From Tissierellia bacterium (GTDB lineage: Bacteria > Bacillota > Clostridia > Tissierellales > Sedimentibacteraceae): DNA of 34,481 nt. The notes below the pieces were generated by a model. The model was not told the origin of the DNA. It searched no databases and saw nothing but the letters and a program-made list of their open reading frames with translations. The stretch covers positions 1 to 34,481 of the forward strand of contig JAQVWY010000021.1 of the NCBI GenBank assembly GCA_028709465.1, given 5' to 3'. A program made the translations under genes and the position numbers. Within the stretch, counting starts at the first letter, position 1. Every line of letters starts with the position of its first letter. Shown piece after piece: positions 16,646-25,445 of this stretch.

Positions 16646-19093
16646 ATGATAAATGGATTTAACAATGAATCTAGAAATGTGCTTAACTACGCTCAAGAAG
16701 AAGTTAAGTCTTTTAAACATACTATATTAGGAACAGAACATATTTTATTAGGATTAATGTTGGAACAAGAAGGTATGGCTGGTAAGATATTAAGAGAAAA
16801 ATTAGATATTGATAAAGTAAGAGGAGTAATAAAAAATGCAACTGGTGTGGGAGAAAAAATGCCAGAATATATTACAATTAGCCCTAGAACTAAATATATA
16901 ATTGAACTTGCAAAACAATATTCAATTAAATTAGGTTTAACATATATTGGAACAGAACATTTGCTTTTAGGTTTAATAGATGAAGGTGAAGGTATTGGGG
17001 CTCAAATTCTTAAAGCTTCATTGAATATGGATGAACTGAAAAATGAAGTTTTACAAGCAGTCAATATGCATGGAATGAGTCAGGGAGGAAGTCCTTCTGG
17101 TTCTGGAACTAGTAGCCCTAAATCAACTGGAACAAAAACTGTTGATAAATATGGAACTGATTTAAATGAAAGAGCGAGAGAGGGCAAACTTGATCCAGTT
17201 ATAGGAAGAGAAGATGTAATTCAAAGGGTTATACAAATTTTGTCTAGAAGAACTAAGAATAATCCTTGCTTAATTGGAGAGCCTGGTGTTGGTAAAACTG
17301 CAATTGCTGAAGGATTAGCCCAAGAAATTGTAAAAGGTAATGTGCCTGAAATTTTAAAGGACAAGAGAGTTGTAACTCTTGATATTGCGGGCATGGTTGC
17401 TGGAGCTAAATATAGAGGAGAATTTGAAGAAAGATTAAAAAATGCTATAGATGAAATTATTGCATCAAAAGATATAATCCTTTTTATAGATGAAATGCAC
17501 ACCATTATTGGCGCTGGTGCATCTGAAGGTTCAATAGATGCATCTAATATATTAAAACCAGCTTTGGCTAGGGGAGAAATTAGTGTTGTAGGTGCAACAA
17601 CTATAGATGAATATAAGAAGCATATTGAAAAAGATGCAGCCCTTGAAAGAAGATTCCAGCCAATTACAGTAGAGGAACCAAGTGTTGAAGATACTATTCA
17701 AATATTAAAAGGATTAAGAGATAAATATGAAGCTCATCACAAGGTGGCTATAACAGATGAAGCTATTGAAGCTGCTGCTAAATTATCAAGCAGATATATT
17801 TCAGATAGATTTTTGCCGGATAAGGCTATAGATTTAATAGATGAAGCTGCTTCTAGGGTTAGATTAAAAAACTCTACGGCTCCAAAAGAATTTAAGGTTC
17901 TTGAAGATAAAATTAATGAAATGAGAAGTGAGAAAAAAGCAGCTATAAACAAGCAAGATTTTGAAAAAGCAGCTAAATTTAGAGATGAAGAAAAGAGACT
18001 TACAGAAGAATTAAATAGTCAAAAAGAGGATTGGGCAACTAAAACTAATTCAAAGAATGCTAGTATAGGCTATGAAGAAATATCAGAAGTTATAGCTCAA
18101 TGGACAGGTATACCTGTTAAAAAGCTTCAAGGAGACGAAGCAGAGAGATTATTAAAAATGGAAGAAATTCTTCATGAAAGGGTTATTGGCCAAGAAAAAG
18201 CTGTTGAAGCAATTTCAAAAGCAATAAGAAGATCAAGAGTTGGTTTAAAAGATCCAAAAAAACCAATTGGTTCATTTATATTTTTAGGACCAACTGGTGT
18301 TGGCAAAACAGAGCTTTCAAAGGCATTGGCAGAAGCTATGTTTGGTGATGAAAATTCTATGATAAGAATTGATATGTCTGAATATATGGAAAAACATTCA
18401 GTATCAAAATTAGTTGGTTCACCTCCAGGATATGTTGGATTTGATGATGGTGGACAATTAACAGAAAAGGTAAGAAGGAAACCATATTCAGTAATTTTGT
18501 TTGATGAAATTGAAAAGGCTCATCCTGATGTATTTAATATTCTATTGCAAATACTAGATGATGGAAGACTTACTGATTCTAAGGGAAGAACTGTTGATTT
18601 TAAAAACACGGTGATTATTATGACATCAAATGTAGGTGCCAGCACAATTAGAAAACAAAAAACACTAGGATTTGCCGTTAGCTCAACTAATGAAGAAAAA
18701 AATGAATATGAAAAAATGAAAGAAAATGTAATGAATCAACTTAAAGAGACTTTTAGACCAGAATTTATAAATAGAATTGATGAAATAATTGTATTCCATC
18801 AGTTGAATAAAGAAAATATTAAAGAAATCGTATCATTGATGATAAATAATTTATCAAAACGACTTGAACAAATGAGTATAAAAATAGAATTAGATGAAAA
18901 GGCAAAAGATTTGTTAGCGGATGCTGGATTTGATCCTATGTATGGGGCAAGACCATTACAAAGAGAAATTAGGCGAAGAATTGAAGACAAATTGTCAGAA
19001 GAACTTTTAAAGGGCACAGTGAAAAAATTAGATAAGATTAGTGTTTCAGCAAATGAGAATAAAGAATTAGTATTTCAAAATAGCAATGAATAA
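16646..19093 (+). CDS. clpC: ClpC, AAA+ unfoldase of the ClpCP protease
   Basis: This 815-residue hexameric unfoldase feeds substrates, including arginine-phosphorylated ones, to ClpP. It has two Clp_N repeats (about 4-140) that read phosphoarginine, a first AAA+ module with Walker A GEPGVGKT (211-218) and LFIDEMHT, a middle domain with a UVR-like segment NKQDFEKAAKFRDEEKRL, and a second AAA+ module with GPTGVGKT (about 548) and LFDEIEKAHPDVF. GGAG precedes the ATG. It ends the ctsR operon and is followed at once by a terminator. clpP is not in the window. Confidence 0.96.
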   Translation: MINGFNNESRNVLNYAQEEVKSFKHTILGTEHILLGLMLEQEGMAGKILREKLDIDKVRGVIKNATGVGEKMPEYITISPRTKYIIELAKQYSIKLGLTYIGTEHLLLGLIDEGEGIGAQILKASLNMDELKNEVLQAVNMHGMSQGGSPSGSGTSSPKSTGTKTVDKYGTDLNERAREGKLDPVIGREDVIQRVIQILSRRTKNNPCLIGEPGVGKTAIAEGLAQEIVKGNVPEILKDKRVVTLDIAGMVAGAKYRGEFEERLKNAIDEIIASKDIILFIDEMHTIIGAGASEGSIDASNILKPALARGEISVVGATTIDEYKKHIEKDAALERRFQPITVEEPSVEDTIQILKGLRDKYEAHHKVAITDEAIEAAAKLSSRYISDRFLPDKAIDLIDEAASRVRLKNSTAPKEFKVLEDKINEMRSEKKAAINKQDFEKAAKFRDEEKRLTEELNSQKEDWATKTNSKNASIGYEEISEVIAQWTGIPVKKLQGDEAERLLKMEEILHERVIGQEKAVEAISKAIRRSRVGLKDPKKPIGSFIFLGPTGVGKTELSKALAEAMFGDENSMIRIDMSEYMEKHSVSKLVGSPPGYVGFDDGGQLTEKVRRKPYSVILFDEIEKAHPDVFNILLQILDDGRLTDSKGRTVDFKNTVIIMTSNVGASTIRKQKTLGFAVSSTNEEKNEYEKMKENVMNQLKETFRPEFINRIDEIIVFHQLNKENIKEIVSLMINNLSKRLEQMSIKIELDEKAKDLLADAGFDPMYGARPLQREIRRRIEDKLSEELLKGTVKKLDKISVSANENKELVFQNSNE

Positions 19094-19094
19094 T

Positions 19095-19119
19095 AAAAAG
19101 GAGTTTAAAGCTCCTTTTT
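19095..19119 (+). terminator. Terminator of the ctsR-clpC operon
   Basis: AAAAAGGAG (19095-19103) pairs with CTCCTTTTT (19111-19119) around seven bases, starting two bases after the clpC stop codon. The T run is short. Confidence 0.75.
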
Positions 19120-19140
19120 ATATTTAAAATTCTTATCTCT

Positions 19141-19169
19141 TTAACATAGTTTTAACGTGAGCATATAAT
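19141..19169 (+). promoter_or_regulatory. Candidate promoter of the LysM-GH18 gene
   Basis: TTAACA (19141-19146) and TATAAT (19164-19169) have a 17-base spacer, a reasonable SigA fit. The -10 also reads CATATAAT, near the SigE form CATACAAT, but I see no SigE -35 at the right distance. Confidence 0.55.
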
Positions 19170-19190
19170 AATATAAAAAAGGAGTTTTAT

Positions 19191-20477
19191 ATGATAATTC
19201 ATGTTGTAGAACCTGGTGATACCATATATTCTATTGGACAAAAATATAATGTTTCACCACAAAAAATCATAAGAGATAATGATTTATCAAATCCAAACAG
19301 TCTTGTGGTAGGTCAAACAATAGTTATACGTCAACCAGATGTAGTTCATATAGTTCAGCCCCTAGATACACTTCAAAAAATTGCAAATATTTACAATACT
19401 ACTACTATTGATCTTTTGCAGAAAAATCCTTTTATAACTAATTCATCAGTAATATATCCAGGAGATGAAATTGTAATAAGCTATAAGGATGAACCTAAAA
19501 GGGGGCCAATTGAAGTAATAGGTTATGCATATCCAAATATCGACAGAAGTGTATTGTATAGGACACTGCCCTATCTTACCTATTTAACATTGTTTACCTA
19601 TGGAATTACTGAAACAGGAGAATTAATTGATATTAATGATGAACAGTTAATAGAAATTGCAAGGAATTATGGTGTTGCACCTCTTATGCTTATTTCAACA
19701 TTGACAAAAGAAGGTACATTTAGCAATGAATTAGCTCATGTAATATTAAATGACATGAATGTACAAAATAACTTAATTGAAAATATTTTAGAAACTTTAA
19801 GAGCTAAAAATTATTATGGATTAGATGTGGATTTTGAATATATTTATCCAGAAGATAGAGAAGCATATATTCAATTTATTGACAGGTTAAGAAATAAACT
19901 TAATCCAGAAGGTTTTCAAGTATTAACCGCCTTAGCACCAAAAATATCATCAACACAACCAGGTCTATTGTATGAGGCGCATGATTATAAGGGATTAGGA
20001 GCAGTTTCAAATTATGTGCTTTTAATGACATATGAGTGGGGTTATACATATGGCCCACCAATGGCCGTAGCACCAGTTGATAAGGTAAGAGAAGTATTAG
20101 ATTATGCAGTTACTGAAATTGATCGTGATAAAATATTTATGGGTATACCTAACTACGGTTATGATTTTATATTGCCATATGTGCAAGGAGTATCAAGAGC
20201 TGATTCGGTTTCAAACGTTGAAGCTGTTGAAATAGCTAATAGAGTCGGTGCTCAAATTCAATTTGATGAAGTATCTAAGGCACCTTATTTTATTTACTAT
20301 GACAGCTCTGGAAGACAGCATAGGGTTTGGTTTGAAGATGCAAGAAGTATTCTGGAAAAATTAAATTTGTATACGGAATATGGATTTAATGGTGTAGGTT
20401 ATTGGAATGTTATGAAGTATTTTCCTCAAAATTGGCTTGTTGTCAACGCCTTATATGATATTGTAAAAGTGATATAA
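19191..20477 (+). CDS. Spore-type LysM-GH18 glycosidase (YaaH/SleL-like)
   Basis: This 428-residue protein has two N-terminal LysM peptidoglycan-binding motifs (2-46 and 52-97) and a GH18 domain (about 107-425). The catalytic signature GLDVDFEY holds Asp212, Asp214 and the acid Glu216. The arrangement and the lack of a signal peptide match YaaH/SleL, an N-acetylglucosaminidase of the spore coat/cortex that degrades cortex peptidoglycan during germination; this implies a spore-forming host. AAGGAG precedes the ATG. It is flanked by terminators, so it is probably monocistronic. Hydrolysis of muramic-lactam cortex is known for relatives, not shown here. Confidence 0.9.
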   Translation: MIIHVVEPGDTIYSIGQKYNVSPQKIIRDNDLSNPNSLVVGQTIVIRQPDVVHIVQPLDTLQKIANIYNTTTIDLLQKNPFITNSSVIYPGDEIVISYKDEPKRGPIEVIGYAYPNIDRSVLYRTLPYLTYLTLFTYGITETGELIDINDEQLIEIARNYGVAPLMLISTLTKEGTFSNELAHVILNDMNVQNNLIENILETLRAKNYYGLDVDFEYIYPEDREAYIQFIDRLRNKLNPEGFQVLTALAPKISSTQPGLLYEAHDYKGLGAVSNYVLLMTYEWGYTYGPPMAVAPVDKVREVLDYAVTEIDRDKIFMGIPNYGYDFILPYVQGVSRADSVSNVEAVEIANRVGAQIQFDEVSKAPYFIYYDSSGRQHRVWFEDARSILEKLNLYTEYGFNGVGYWNVMKYFPQNWLVVNALYDIVKVI

Positions 20478-20482
20478 TGAAA

Positions 20483-20563
20483 GAGGACACACCTTTAGAT
20501 GTCAGTCTATGTAGGTCTAGTCTCAAAGGAATGTCCCCAAATTTTAGAAAGGGGGGCACACCT
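20483..20563. repeat. Imperfect hairpin element with a GGACACACCT motif repeated
   Basis: GAGGACA (20483-20489) faces TGTCCCC (20532-20538), and inside it CCTTT (20493-20497) faces AAAGG (20526-20530), forming an interrupted stem. A second copy of the left motif, GGGCACACCT (20554-20563), follows. The block is markedly more GC-rich than its surroundings and contains no ORF. It may be a palindromic repeat or the end of a lost transposon. Confidence 0.4.
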
Positions 20564-20570
20564 AAATCAA

Positions 20571-20605
20571 AACCAATATTGAATATTGTTCAATATTGGT
20601 TTTTT
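20571..20605 (+). terminator. Terminator after the LysM-GH18 gene
   Basis: AACCAATATTGAA (20571-20583) pairs perfectly with TTCAATATTGGTT (20589-20601) around five bases and is followed by T residues. The nearly symmetrical A/T flanks could also work on the other strand. Confidence 0.9.
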
Positions 20606-20695
20606 CGCTATTAATATTGTACATGTTTTGTCATTATATTTTAAATTTTGCATATACATATATAAATTAATATTGAGCTTTTTAGGGGGGATTAC

Positions 20696-21868
20696 ATGAT
20701 TAATAAAAGCAATAATTATAGAGTTATGAAATTTCTTGAACCTATTAATAAAAAAGATAAATGCAAAGGATATGTTCGTCTTGATATTAGAGGTCAAAGA
20801 GGTCTTATAATCGTATCGGTGGAAAATATTGGAGATAACAAGTCAACCAGTGATATCTTTTTATACAAAGATAAAAAGGAAAAAATAAAACTTGGAAGCG
20901 TAAATAACAGAAAAGGTATGATTAAAAGAAATTTAACATTTGCTCCAAATGCAAATATAAATGATTACAATGTTTGTGCTGTAGTTAAAGATGAAAGAAT
21001 AATTTTATATGCTAATTTATATAGTAAAGTTGATGTTAATGATGTAAAAAAATTAGAAGAAACAATAACAAGTTTACAAGAAGATAATGAAATTAAAAAA
21101 TCAGAAGAAGTAAAAGAAGTAGTTAAGGAAAAAATCGGAACTTTAGAAAAATCAAGCATTGAAATAGAAACAACGAAAGATGAAGAATTAGAATCAGAAG
21201 AAGAATTAGAGCCAGAAGAAGAATTAGAACCAGAAGAAGAATTAGATACCCGTGAAGAATTAGATATTGTAAAAGAATCAGAATATGAAGAAAAAATTGA
21301 AATTACCGAAAGAGTACTACAAGAAGAAAAAAAATCGGTAAATAATAATTTTGAGTCAGATATACATAAAACAGAAAATAAAGATATTGATACTGAATCT
21401 GCTTCTAGAAAAAATCAATCTGTAAATAAGTTTGAGCAAAGACTTTATAATACACTTGGAGATAAAAATATAATAGAACCATTATCAGTAAAAATTAAGA
21501 ATTTAACTTGGTGGAAAATACCTAATGAGGACAAAGGTGTAAGGAGTGGTATACTGCCTTTTTATTCTCAAGTAATAAGCTCTTATTATCCTTTTCCAAT
21601 GTCAAATAGGGTTACAACTTGTCAAAACCTTATAAAAAAATATGGTCATTATATATTTGGAGTATATAAAGAAAACAATAATATAACAAGATTTGTATAT
21701 GGAGTTCCAGGAGAATTTAAAAGAGAAGAACAACCATATAAGGGGGTTACAGGATTTAAAAATTGGTCGTATAAAAACAATAATATTGATGGGAATTTTG
21801 GATATTGGGTTGTATTTGTTAATGCTACAACTGGAGAAGTAACAGAACCACCTCAAAGTATTAAATAA
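20696..21868 (+). CDS. Clostridial protein of unknown function with Glu-rich linker
   Basis: I do not recognise a named family. The 390-residue product has no signal peptide or membrane helix. Residues 1-115 look like a compact beta-rich domain (RGQRGLIIVSVENIG). Residues 115-245 are a very acidic linker with the tandem unit LEPEEE (DNA about 21187-21247). Residues 255-390 form an aromatic domain with conserved-looking WWKIPN, ILPFYSQVISSYYPFP, YGHYIFGVYK, FVYGVPGEF and FGYWVVFVN. The strong AGGGGGG site supports the ATG. Location after a spore hydrolase makes a spore-surface or sporulation role conceivable, but this is inference from position only. Confidence 0.8.
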   Translation: MINKSNNYRVMKFLEPINKKDKCKGYVRLDIRGQRGLIIVSVENIGDNKSTSDIFLYKDKKEKIKLGSVNNRKGMIKRNLTFAPNANINDYNVCAVVKDERIILYANLYSKVDVNDVKKLEETITSLQEDNEIKKSEEVKEVVKEKIGTLEKSSIEIETTKDEELESEEELEPEEELEPEEELDTREELDIVKESEYEEKIEITERVLQEEKKSVNNNFESDIHKTENKDIDTESASRKNQSVNKFEQRLYNTLGDKNIIEPLSVKIKNLTWWKIPNEDKGVRSGILPFYSQVISSYYPFPMSNRVTTCQNLIKKYGHYIFGVYKENNNITRFVYGVPGEFKREEQPYKGVTGFKNWSYKNNNIDGNFGYWVVFVNATTGEVTEPPQSIK

Positions 21869-21871
21869 AAC

Positions 21872-21900
21872 TGTACAAATATAAAAGTATTTGTTATAAT
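21872..21900 (+). promoter_or_regulatory. Candidate promoter before the phospholipase-C-like gene
   Basis: TGTACA (21872-21877) and a perfect TATAAT (21895-21900) are 17 bases apart. The -35 matches four of six consensus bases. Confidence 0.5.
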
Positions 21901-21983
21901 ATATGATAATGAAATCCAGTAAAGGTGTACATTAATTATTACTTAATAAGTTTTACTTATAAATAAAGGAGATAAATAAACAA

Positions 21984-22577
21984 ATGCCACCGATTAGTAC
22001 CCATTTGCACTTTGGGAAAAAATTAATTGAAAACTCTACTGATGAAGTAGACATACGTTGCTTTATACTTGGAATGGTGTCTCCAGATACGTATGATGAT
22101 GATACTTTTGAAGAAATTCATAATTTAGATGAGGATGGAAATTTAGATATTAGAGAATTCTACGAACAATTTGATTTTAAAAAATTAAATCTTCAGGAAA
22201 AATCATATGTTTTAGGATATTACTGTTATTTGTGGTTTGATGAATATTATAAATTCAATGCTAGCAAGTTAAAAATAAATAATTATTATGATCTACCGGA
22301 TAATGAATTAGCCATTGCTATAAAAGACTTATTTAGGTTTTATGATATTAAGGCAATTGGAAGTTTTTATGATGGTATAATAAGAGATATAAACAGTTAT
22401 AAACTAAATATAAATTTAAAAGAAATTAAAAATATTAACATACAAAAGGTTAAAGACAAATTATTAGAATATTCTAAAGAAAAGGTTCCAAATGAGGTTT
22501 ATTCATATTTAATAAATGAAGATAAATATATGAACTTCATTCAAAAAGGTTGCAGTAAAATAGTAAAATCATTGTAA
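21984..22577 (+). CDS. Probable zinc-dependent phospholipase C-like protein
   Basis: This 197-residue cytosolic-looking protein shares the layout of small clostridial proteins related to zinc-dependent phospholipase C: THLHFGKKL (6-14), FILGMVSPDTY (27-37), a His in EEIHNL and YVLGYYCYLWFDEYYK. In relatives the last motif usually reads GY..HL..D with a metal His; here that position appears to be Tyr, so metal binding or catalysis is uncertain. No signal peptide is present. GGAG is about 12 bases from the ATG, rather far. Its own promoter and terminator suggest a single-gene unit. The family assignment is from motif memory. Confidence 0.6.
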   Translation: MPPISTHLHFGKKLIENSTDEVDIRCFILGMVSPDTYDDDTFEEIHNLDEDGNLDIREFYEQFDFKKLNLQEKSYVLGYYCYLWFDEYYKFNASKLKINNYYDLPDNELAIAIKDLFRFYDIKAIGSFYDGIIRDINSYKLNINLKEIKNINIQKVKDKLLEYSKEKVPNEVYSYLINEDKYMNFIQKGCSKIVKSL

Positions 22578-22599
22578 AAACTCCTTAATAGGGGTTTTT
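22576..22599 (+). terminator. Terminator after the phospholipase-C-like gene
   Basis: AAAAACTCCT (22576-22585) pairs with AGGGGTTTTT (22590-22599), one G-T pair, with a four-base loop. It overlaps the stop codon of the gene. Confidence 0.8.
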
Positions 22600-22629
22600 A
22601 TTTTATTATTTTTATATTGAAACAATATG

Positions 22630-22684
22630 ATTCTTTATCTGCGGTTCAGAATGACAGAAAAGTTAAGGTTATTCATAGCAATAC
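22630..22684. repeat. Right-half copy of the dispersed palindromic element
   Basis: The run GCGGTTCAGAATGACAG and then GTTATTCATAGCAAT matches the right arm and downstream flank of the element at 12823-12897 (TTCAGAATGACAG ... TATTCATAATTCATAGCAAT). The left arm is absent. Similarity beyond the palindrome suggests the original unit was longer. Confidence 0.6.
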
Positions 22685-22726
22685 ATTATTGTTACATTAT
22701 AGTTTAAAAATTAATTAATTTTTAAA

Positions 22727-22755
22727 TTGACTGTTAAGTTAAAATATAATATAGT
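22727..22755 (+). promoter_or_regulatory. Candidate promoter of the HAD hydrolase gene
   Basis: TTGACT (22727-22732) and TATAGT (22750-22755) are separated by 17 bases, each one mismatch from the SigA consensus. Confidence 0.6.
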
Positions 22756-22800
22756 ATATAAATATATAATTTATTTCAATTTATTATAAGGATGGGAAAT

Positions 22801-23433
22801 GTGAAATATAAATACGTTCTCTTTGATTTTGATGGAACACTTGCAGATACTGAAGAAGTTAATTTTGTAATATATCAAAAATTAGCTGAAAAATATAATT
22901 TGAGAAATATTACATTAGACGAACTTGGTCATATTAAAAAAATGAGTGCCAAGGAATTGATGGAATATGTGGAGTTGAAAAAAAGGTATTTACCTTTTAT
23001 CTTGAAAAGAGGTAAAAAGCTTCTAAATCAAGATATTAGGAACGTTAGTTTATGTAAACCAGACATATTTGACTATATAAGAAGAATAAAAAGTTTGGGT
23101 GTTAACATAGGAATTATCACTACTAATTCTAAAACTAATGTAAAACAGTTTTTAGATGTACATGATGCAGATTTTTTTGATTTTATTTCAAGCTCTACTA
23201 TGTTCGGGAAAGAATCTAAAATAAAAAAAATAATTAAAAAGGAAAAATTATCTAACAAGGATGTTTTATATGTTGGAGATGAAATCCGAGATATTCATGC
23301 TGCTAAAAAAGCTGGGATAGATATTGTTTCTGTAGCATGGGGCTATAACACAATTGAAAGTTTAGAGAAAAATGAACCAAATTATTTAATAAAAGAGCCA
23401 GAAGAGTTGTTAGAAATATTAAAAAGCAATTAA
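22801..23433 (+). CDS. HAD-family phosphatase (phosphoglycolate phosphatase-like)
   Basis: This 210-residue soluble hydrolase has all HAD motifs: FDFDGTLADTEE with the nucleophile and acid Asp near the start, ITTNSK (motif II Thr), Lys in FGKESKIKK (motif III), and VGDEIRDIHAAKKAG (motif IV metal Asps). The helical cap between motifs I and II places it in the Gph/PpaX-like subfamily; natural substrate is unknown, with phosphoglycolate, pyrophosphate or a small sugar phosphate possible. I prefer GTG 22801, which has AAGG at a nine-base distance; ATG 22792 directly abuts that site. It is monocistronic between promoter and terminator. Confidence 0.88.
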   Translation: MKYKYVLFDFDGTLADTEEVNFVIYQKLAEKYNLRNITLDELGHIKKMSAKELMEYVELKKRYLPFILKRGKKLLNQDIRNVSLCKPDIFDYIRRIKSLGVNIGIITTNSKTNVKQFLDVHDADFFDFISSSTMFGKESKIKKIIKKEKLSNKDVLYVGDEIRDIHAAKKAGIDIVSVAWGYNTIESLEKNEPNYLIKEPEELLEILKSN

Positions 23434-23480
23434 AAACACGGATGAGATATGAAAGTATTTATATTATTTTCGTGTTTTTT
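23432..23480 (+). terminator. Terminator after the HAD gene
   Basis: AAAAACACG (23432-23440) pairs with CGTGTTTTT (23471-23479) across a 30-base loop and is followed by T residues. The long loop makes it weaker than the others. Confidence 0.6.
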
Positions 23481-23482
23481 TA

Positions 23483-23511
23483 TTGCAAACATATATGCAT
23501 TATGCTAAAAT
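23483..23511 (+). promoter_or_regulatory. Candidate promoter of the glutamine synthetase gene
   Basis: TTGCAA (23483-23488) and TAAAAT (23506-23511) are 17 bases apart. No TGTNA-N7-TNACA GlnR/TnrA box or glutamine-type RNA element was evident nearby. Confidence 0.5.
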
Positions 23512-23543
23512 ACGAACCATAGTTATAAAAGATGGAGGAAATT

Positions 23544-25439
23544 ATGAGTAAAATGATTTATACAATAAAACCTGAACACCATAGCATTGAAAGTATTTTA
23601 AAAATATTAGAAGAGCACAAAGAAATTCAATTTGTATCATTTATGGGAATTGATATTGGAGGCAATGGTACAGATGAAAAGATTCCTATAAAATTATTTA
23701 TGAAAGATATTGAAGAAATGTTATCTCATGGTATTCAAACTGATGGTTCAAGTGTTGAACTTCAAGGAATTGCAGTATTAAATGATGCGAGGGTAGACAT
23801 TTTACCTGATTTAGATTGTACATGGTTTATTGATTATAATTATGAGCATTATAATGATGACAATCTTCCAGTTGGAACGTTAATAATCCCATCTTTTATA
23901 GTACACAGCGAAAAAAAGGTTTGTTCTAGATCGATTTTAAAAAAAGCTGTAAATAATTTTAAGGTAACTTTAAAAGAATTGCTAAAAGAAAATCCAGAAT
24001 TAACACAAAAATATGGTTATAAATATGAAGACATAGAAGATATTATTTTAACCTCTGCAACTGAACTTGAAATGTGGGTTAAAACTCCTGAACAAAGTGC
24101 TGATTTTGAAGAGTTGTACGCATCTCAAACTTTAAAGGAACAATACTGGAAAAGAACTATGGGTACTGTTAGAACGGTACTAGAGAAAATCATGAATATT
24201 CTAGAATTATATGATTTAAAGCCAGAAATGGCACATAAAGAAGTTGGAGGAATAACAAACAGGATTGATGCTAAGGGAAGAATAACCCATGTTATGGAAC
24301 AGCTGGAAATAGATTGGAGATTTTCAGACGCCTTGCAAGCAGCTGATAATGAAATTATCGTTAGAGAATTAATTGAAGATCAGTTTAGACATCATGGATT
24401 AGAGGTTATGTTTAAGGCAAAACCTATTCCAGGTGTTGCAGGAAATGGTGAACATACTCATTTTGGTGTTGCGTTGAAACTTAAAAATGGTAAAAAAATT
24501 AATTTATTTGCTCCCTTAGACATGAAGCAAGATTATTTAAGTGAAATTGGATATGGTTCATTAATGGGTATTCTTAAAAATTATGAAGTGATAAATCCAA
24601 TTGTTACTGCAACCAATGATGCATTTAACCGACTTAAACCTAAATTTGAAGCACCTGTATGTATCGTTACATCTTTAGGAGGAACTAAAGATACTCCTTC
24701 AAGAAATCGTTCGGTATTAGTTGGGGTAATCCGTGATATATATAATCCATCATCCACAAGATTTGAGTTAAGATCTCCAAACCCTTATTCTAACACATAT
24801 TTAGTAATAGCTGCTACTTACCAATGTATGTTAGATGGAATTATGCATGTTATTATTGAAAAAATGACTACTGAAGAGTTAGAAAAAGAAATATCTAAAA
24901 AGTATGGCGAAGAAGCTATATATTTAGAAAAATATAGGGAATATAGAAGCGAAGAAGATGTGTTTGAATCATATACTGAAGAAGAAAGAAATAAACTTTA
25001 TGGGAAAGCACCTGCCACAGTATGGGAAAATGTTAAAGGATTTGATTCAAATAGAGAAAAACAAAATGTTTTGAAATTAGGAGCTGTATTTAGTGACGAA
25101 CTTATTAATTCTTTTAAATTATCTACTGTAGAAAAGTGGAAAAATGAATTAAGTGGAAGAATTATTCATGATAATATTGTTTTGTTAAAAACATTTGTAA
25201 AACTTCACAATGAAACAGATCATGCTACAGATTTAGATGTAGTTACATGGGAGAAAATAGTATACCTTAAAACTAAACTTATGAAAGATAGCATGACAAA
25301 AAAATGTATTTTCACAAAAATCAAAAATTCTATATTAGAAGGTGATTTTGATACTGCATCTGATTTACAAATTACTATGAATGAAAAAATGACAGAAATC
25401 AGAGCGTTATACATTGAATATAAAAATAATATATTTTAA
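23544..25439 (+). CDS. glnA: Glutamine synthetase, long clostridial form
   Basis: The enzyme joins glutamate and ammonia using ATP. The 631-residue product (GSI is about 440-470, GSIII about 700) has a beta-grasp part with HGIQTDGSSVELQGIA, and catalytic motifs ATELEMWV, MAHKEVGG, AGNGEHTHFG, RNRSVLVGV and SSTRFELRSPNPYSN. The typical adenylylation Tyr loop is not evident. Beyond about residue 440 a 190-residue, mostly helical extension follows, reaching ASDLQITMNEKM at the end. I chose ATG 23544 because GGAGG (23534-23538) lies five bases upstream; ATG 23532 overlaps that site. It stands alone, without a GlnR gene. Confidence 0.9.
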   Translation: MSKMIYTIKPEHHSIESILKILEEHKEIQFVSFMGIDIGGNGTDEKIPIKLFMKDIEEMLSHGIQTDGSSVELQGIAVLNDARVDILPDLDCTWFIDYNYEHYNDDNLPVGTLIIPSFIVHSEKKVCSRSILKKAVNNFKVTLKELLKENPELTQKYGYKYEDIEDIILTSATELEMWVKTPEQSADFEELYASQTLKEQYWKRTMGTVRTVLEKIMNILELYDLKPEMAHKEVGGITNRIDAKGRITHVMEQLEIDWRFSDALQAADNEIIVRELIEDQFRHHGLEVMFKAKPIPGVAGNGEHTHFGVALKLKNGKKINLFAPLDMKQDYLSEIGYGSLMGILKNYEVINPIVTATNDAFNRLKPKFEAPVCIVTSLGGTKDTPSRNRSVLVGVIRDIYNPSSTRFELRSPNPYSNTYLVIAATYQCMLDGIMHVIIEKMTTEELEKEISKKYGEEAIYLEKYREYRSEEDVFESYTEEERNKLYGKAPATVWENVKGFDSNREKQNVLKLGAVFSDELINSFKLSTVEKWKNELSGRIIHDNIVLLKTFVKLHNETDHATDLDVVTWEKIVYLKTKLMKDSMTKKCIFTKIKNSILEGDFDTASDLQITMNEKMTEIRALYIEYKNNIF

Positions 25440-25445
25440 TAAATG

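Noticed and set aside
17221..17505. Minus-strand 94-codon frame inside clpC
   Set aside because: It is the complement of the first AAA+ module, with no ribosome site or recognised domain.
19141..19170. Sporulation SigE promoter before the LysM-GH18 gene
   Set aside because: The CATATAAT -10 is suggestive, but no SigE -35 lies at 13-15 bases; a SigA-like pair at 17 bases fits better.
20567..20797. Minus-strand 76-codon frame
   Set aside because: It overlaps the terminator hairpin and the 5' part of the 390-residue gene, and its sequence is low in complexity.
23440..23543. GlnR/TnrA box or glutamine-sensing RNA before glnA
   Set aside because: No TGTNA-N7-TNACA motif or recognisable RNA core could be found by eye.
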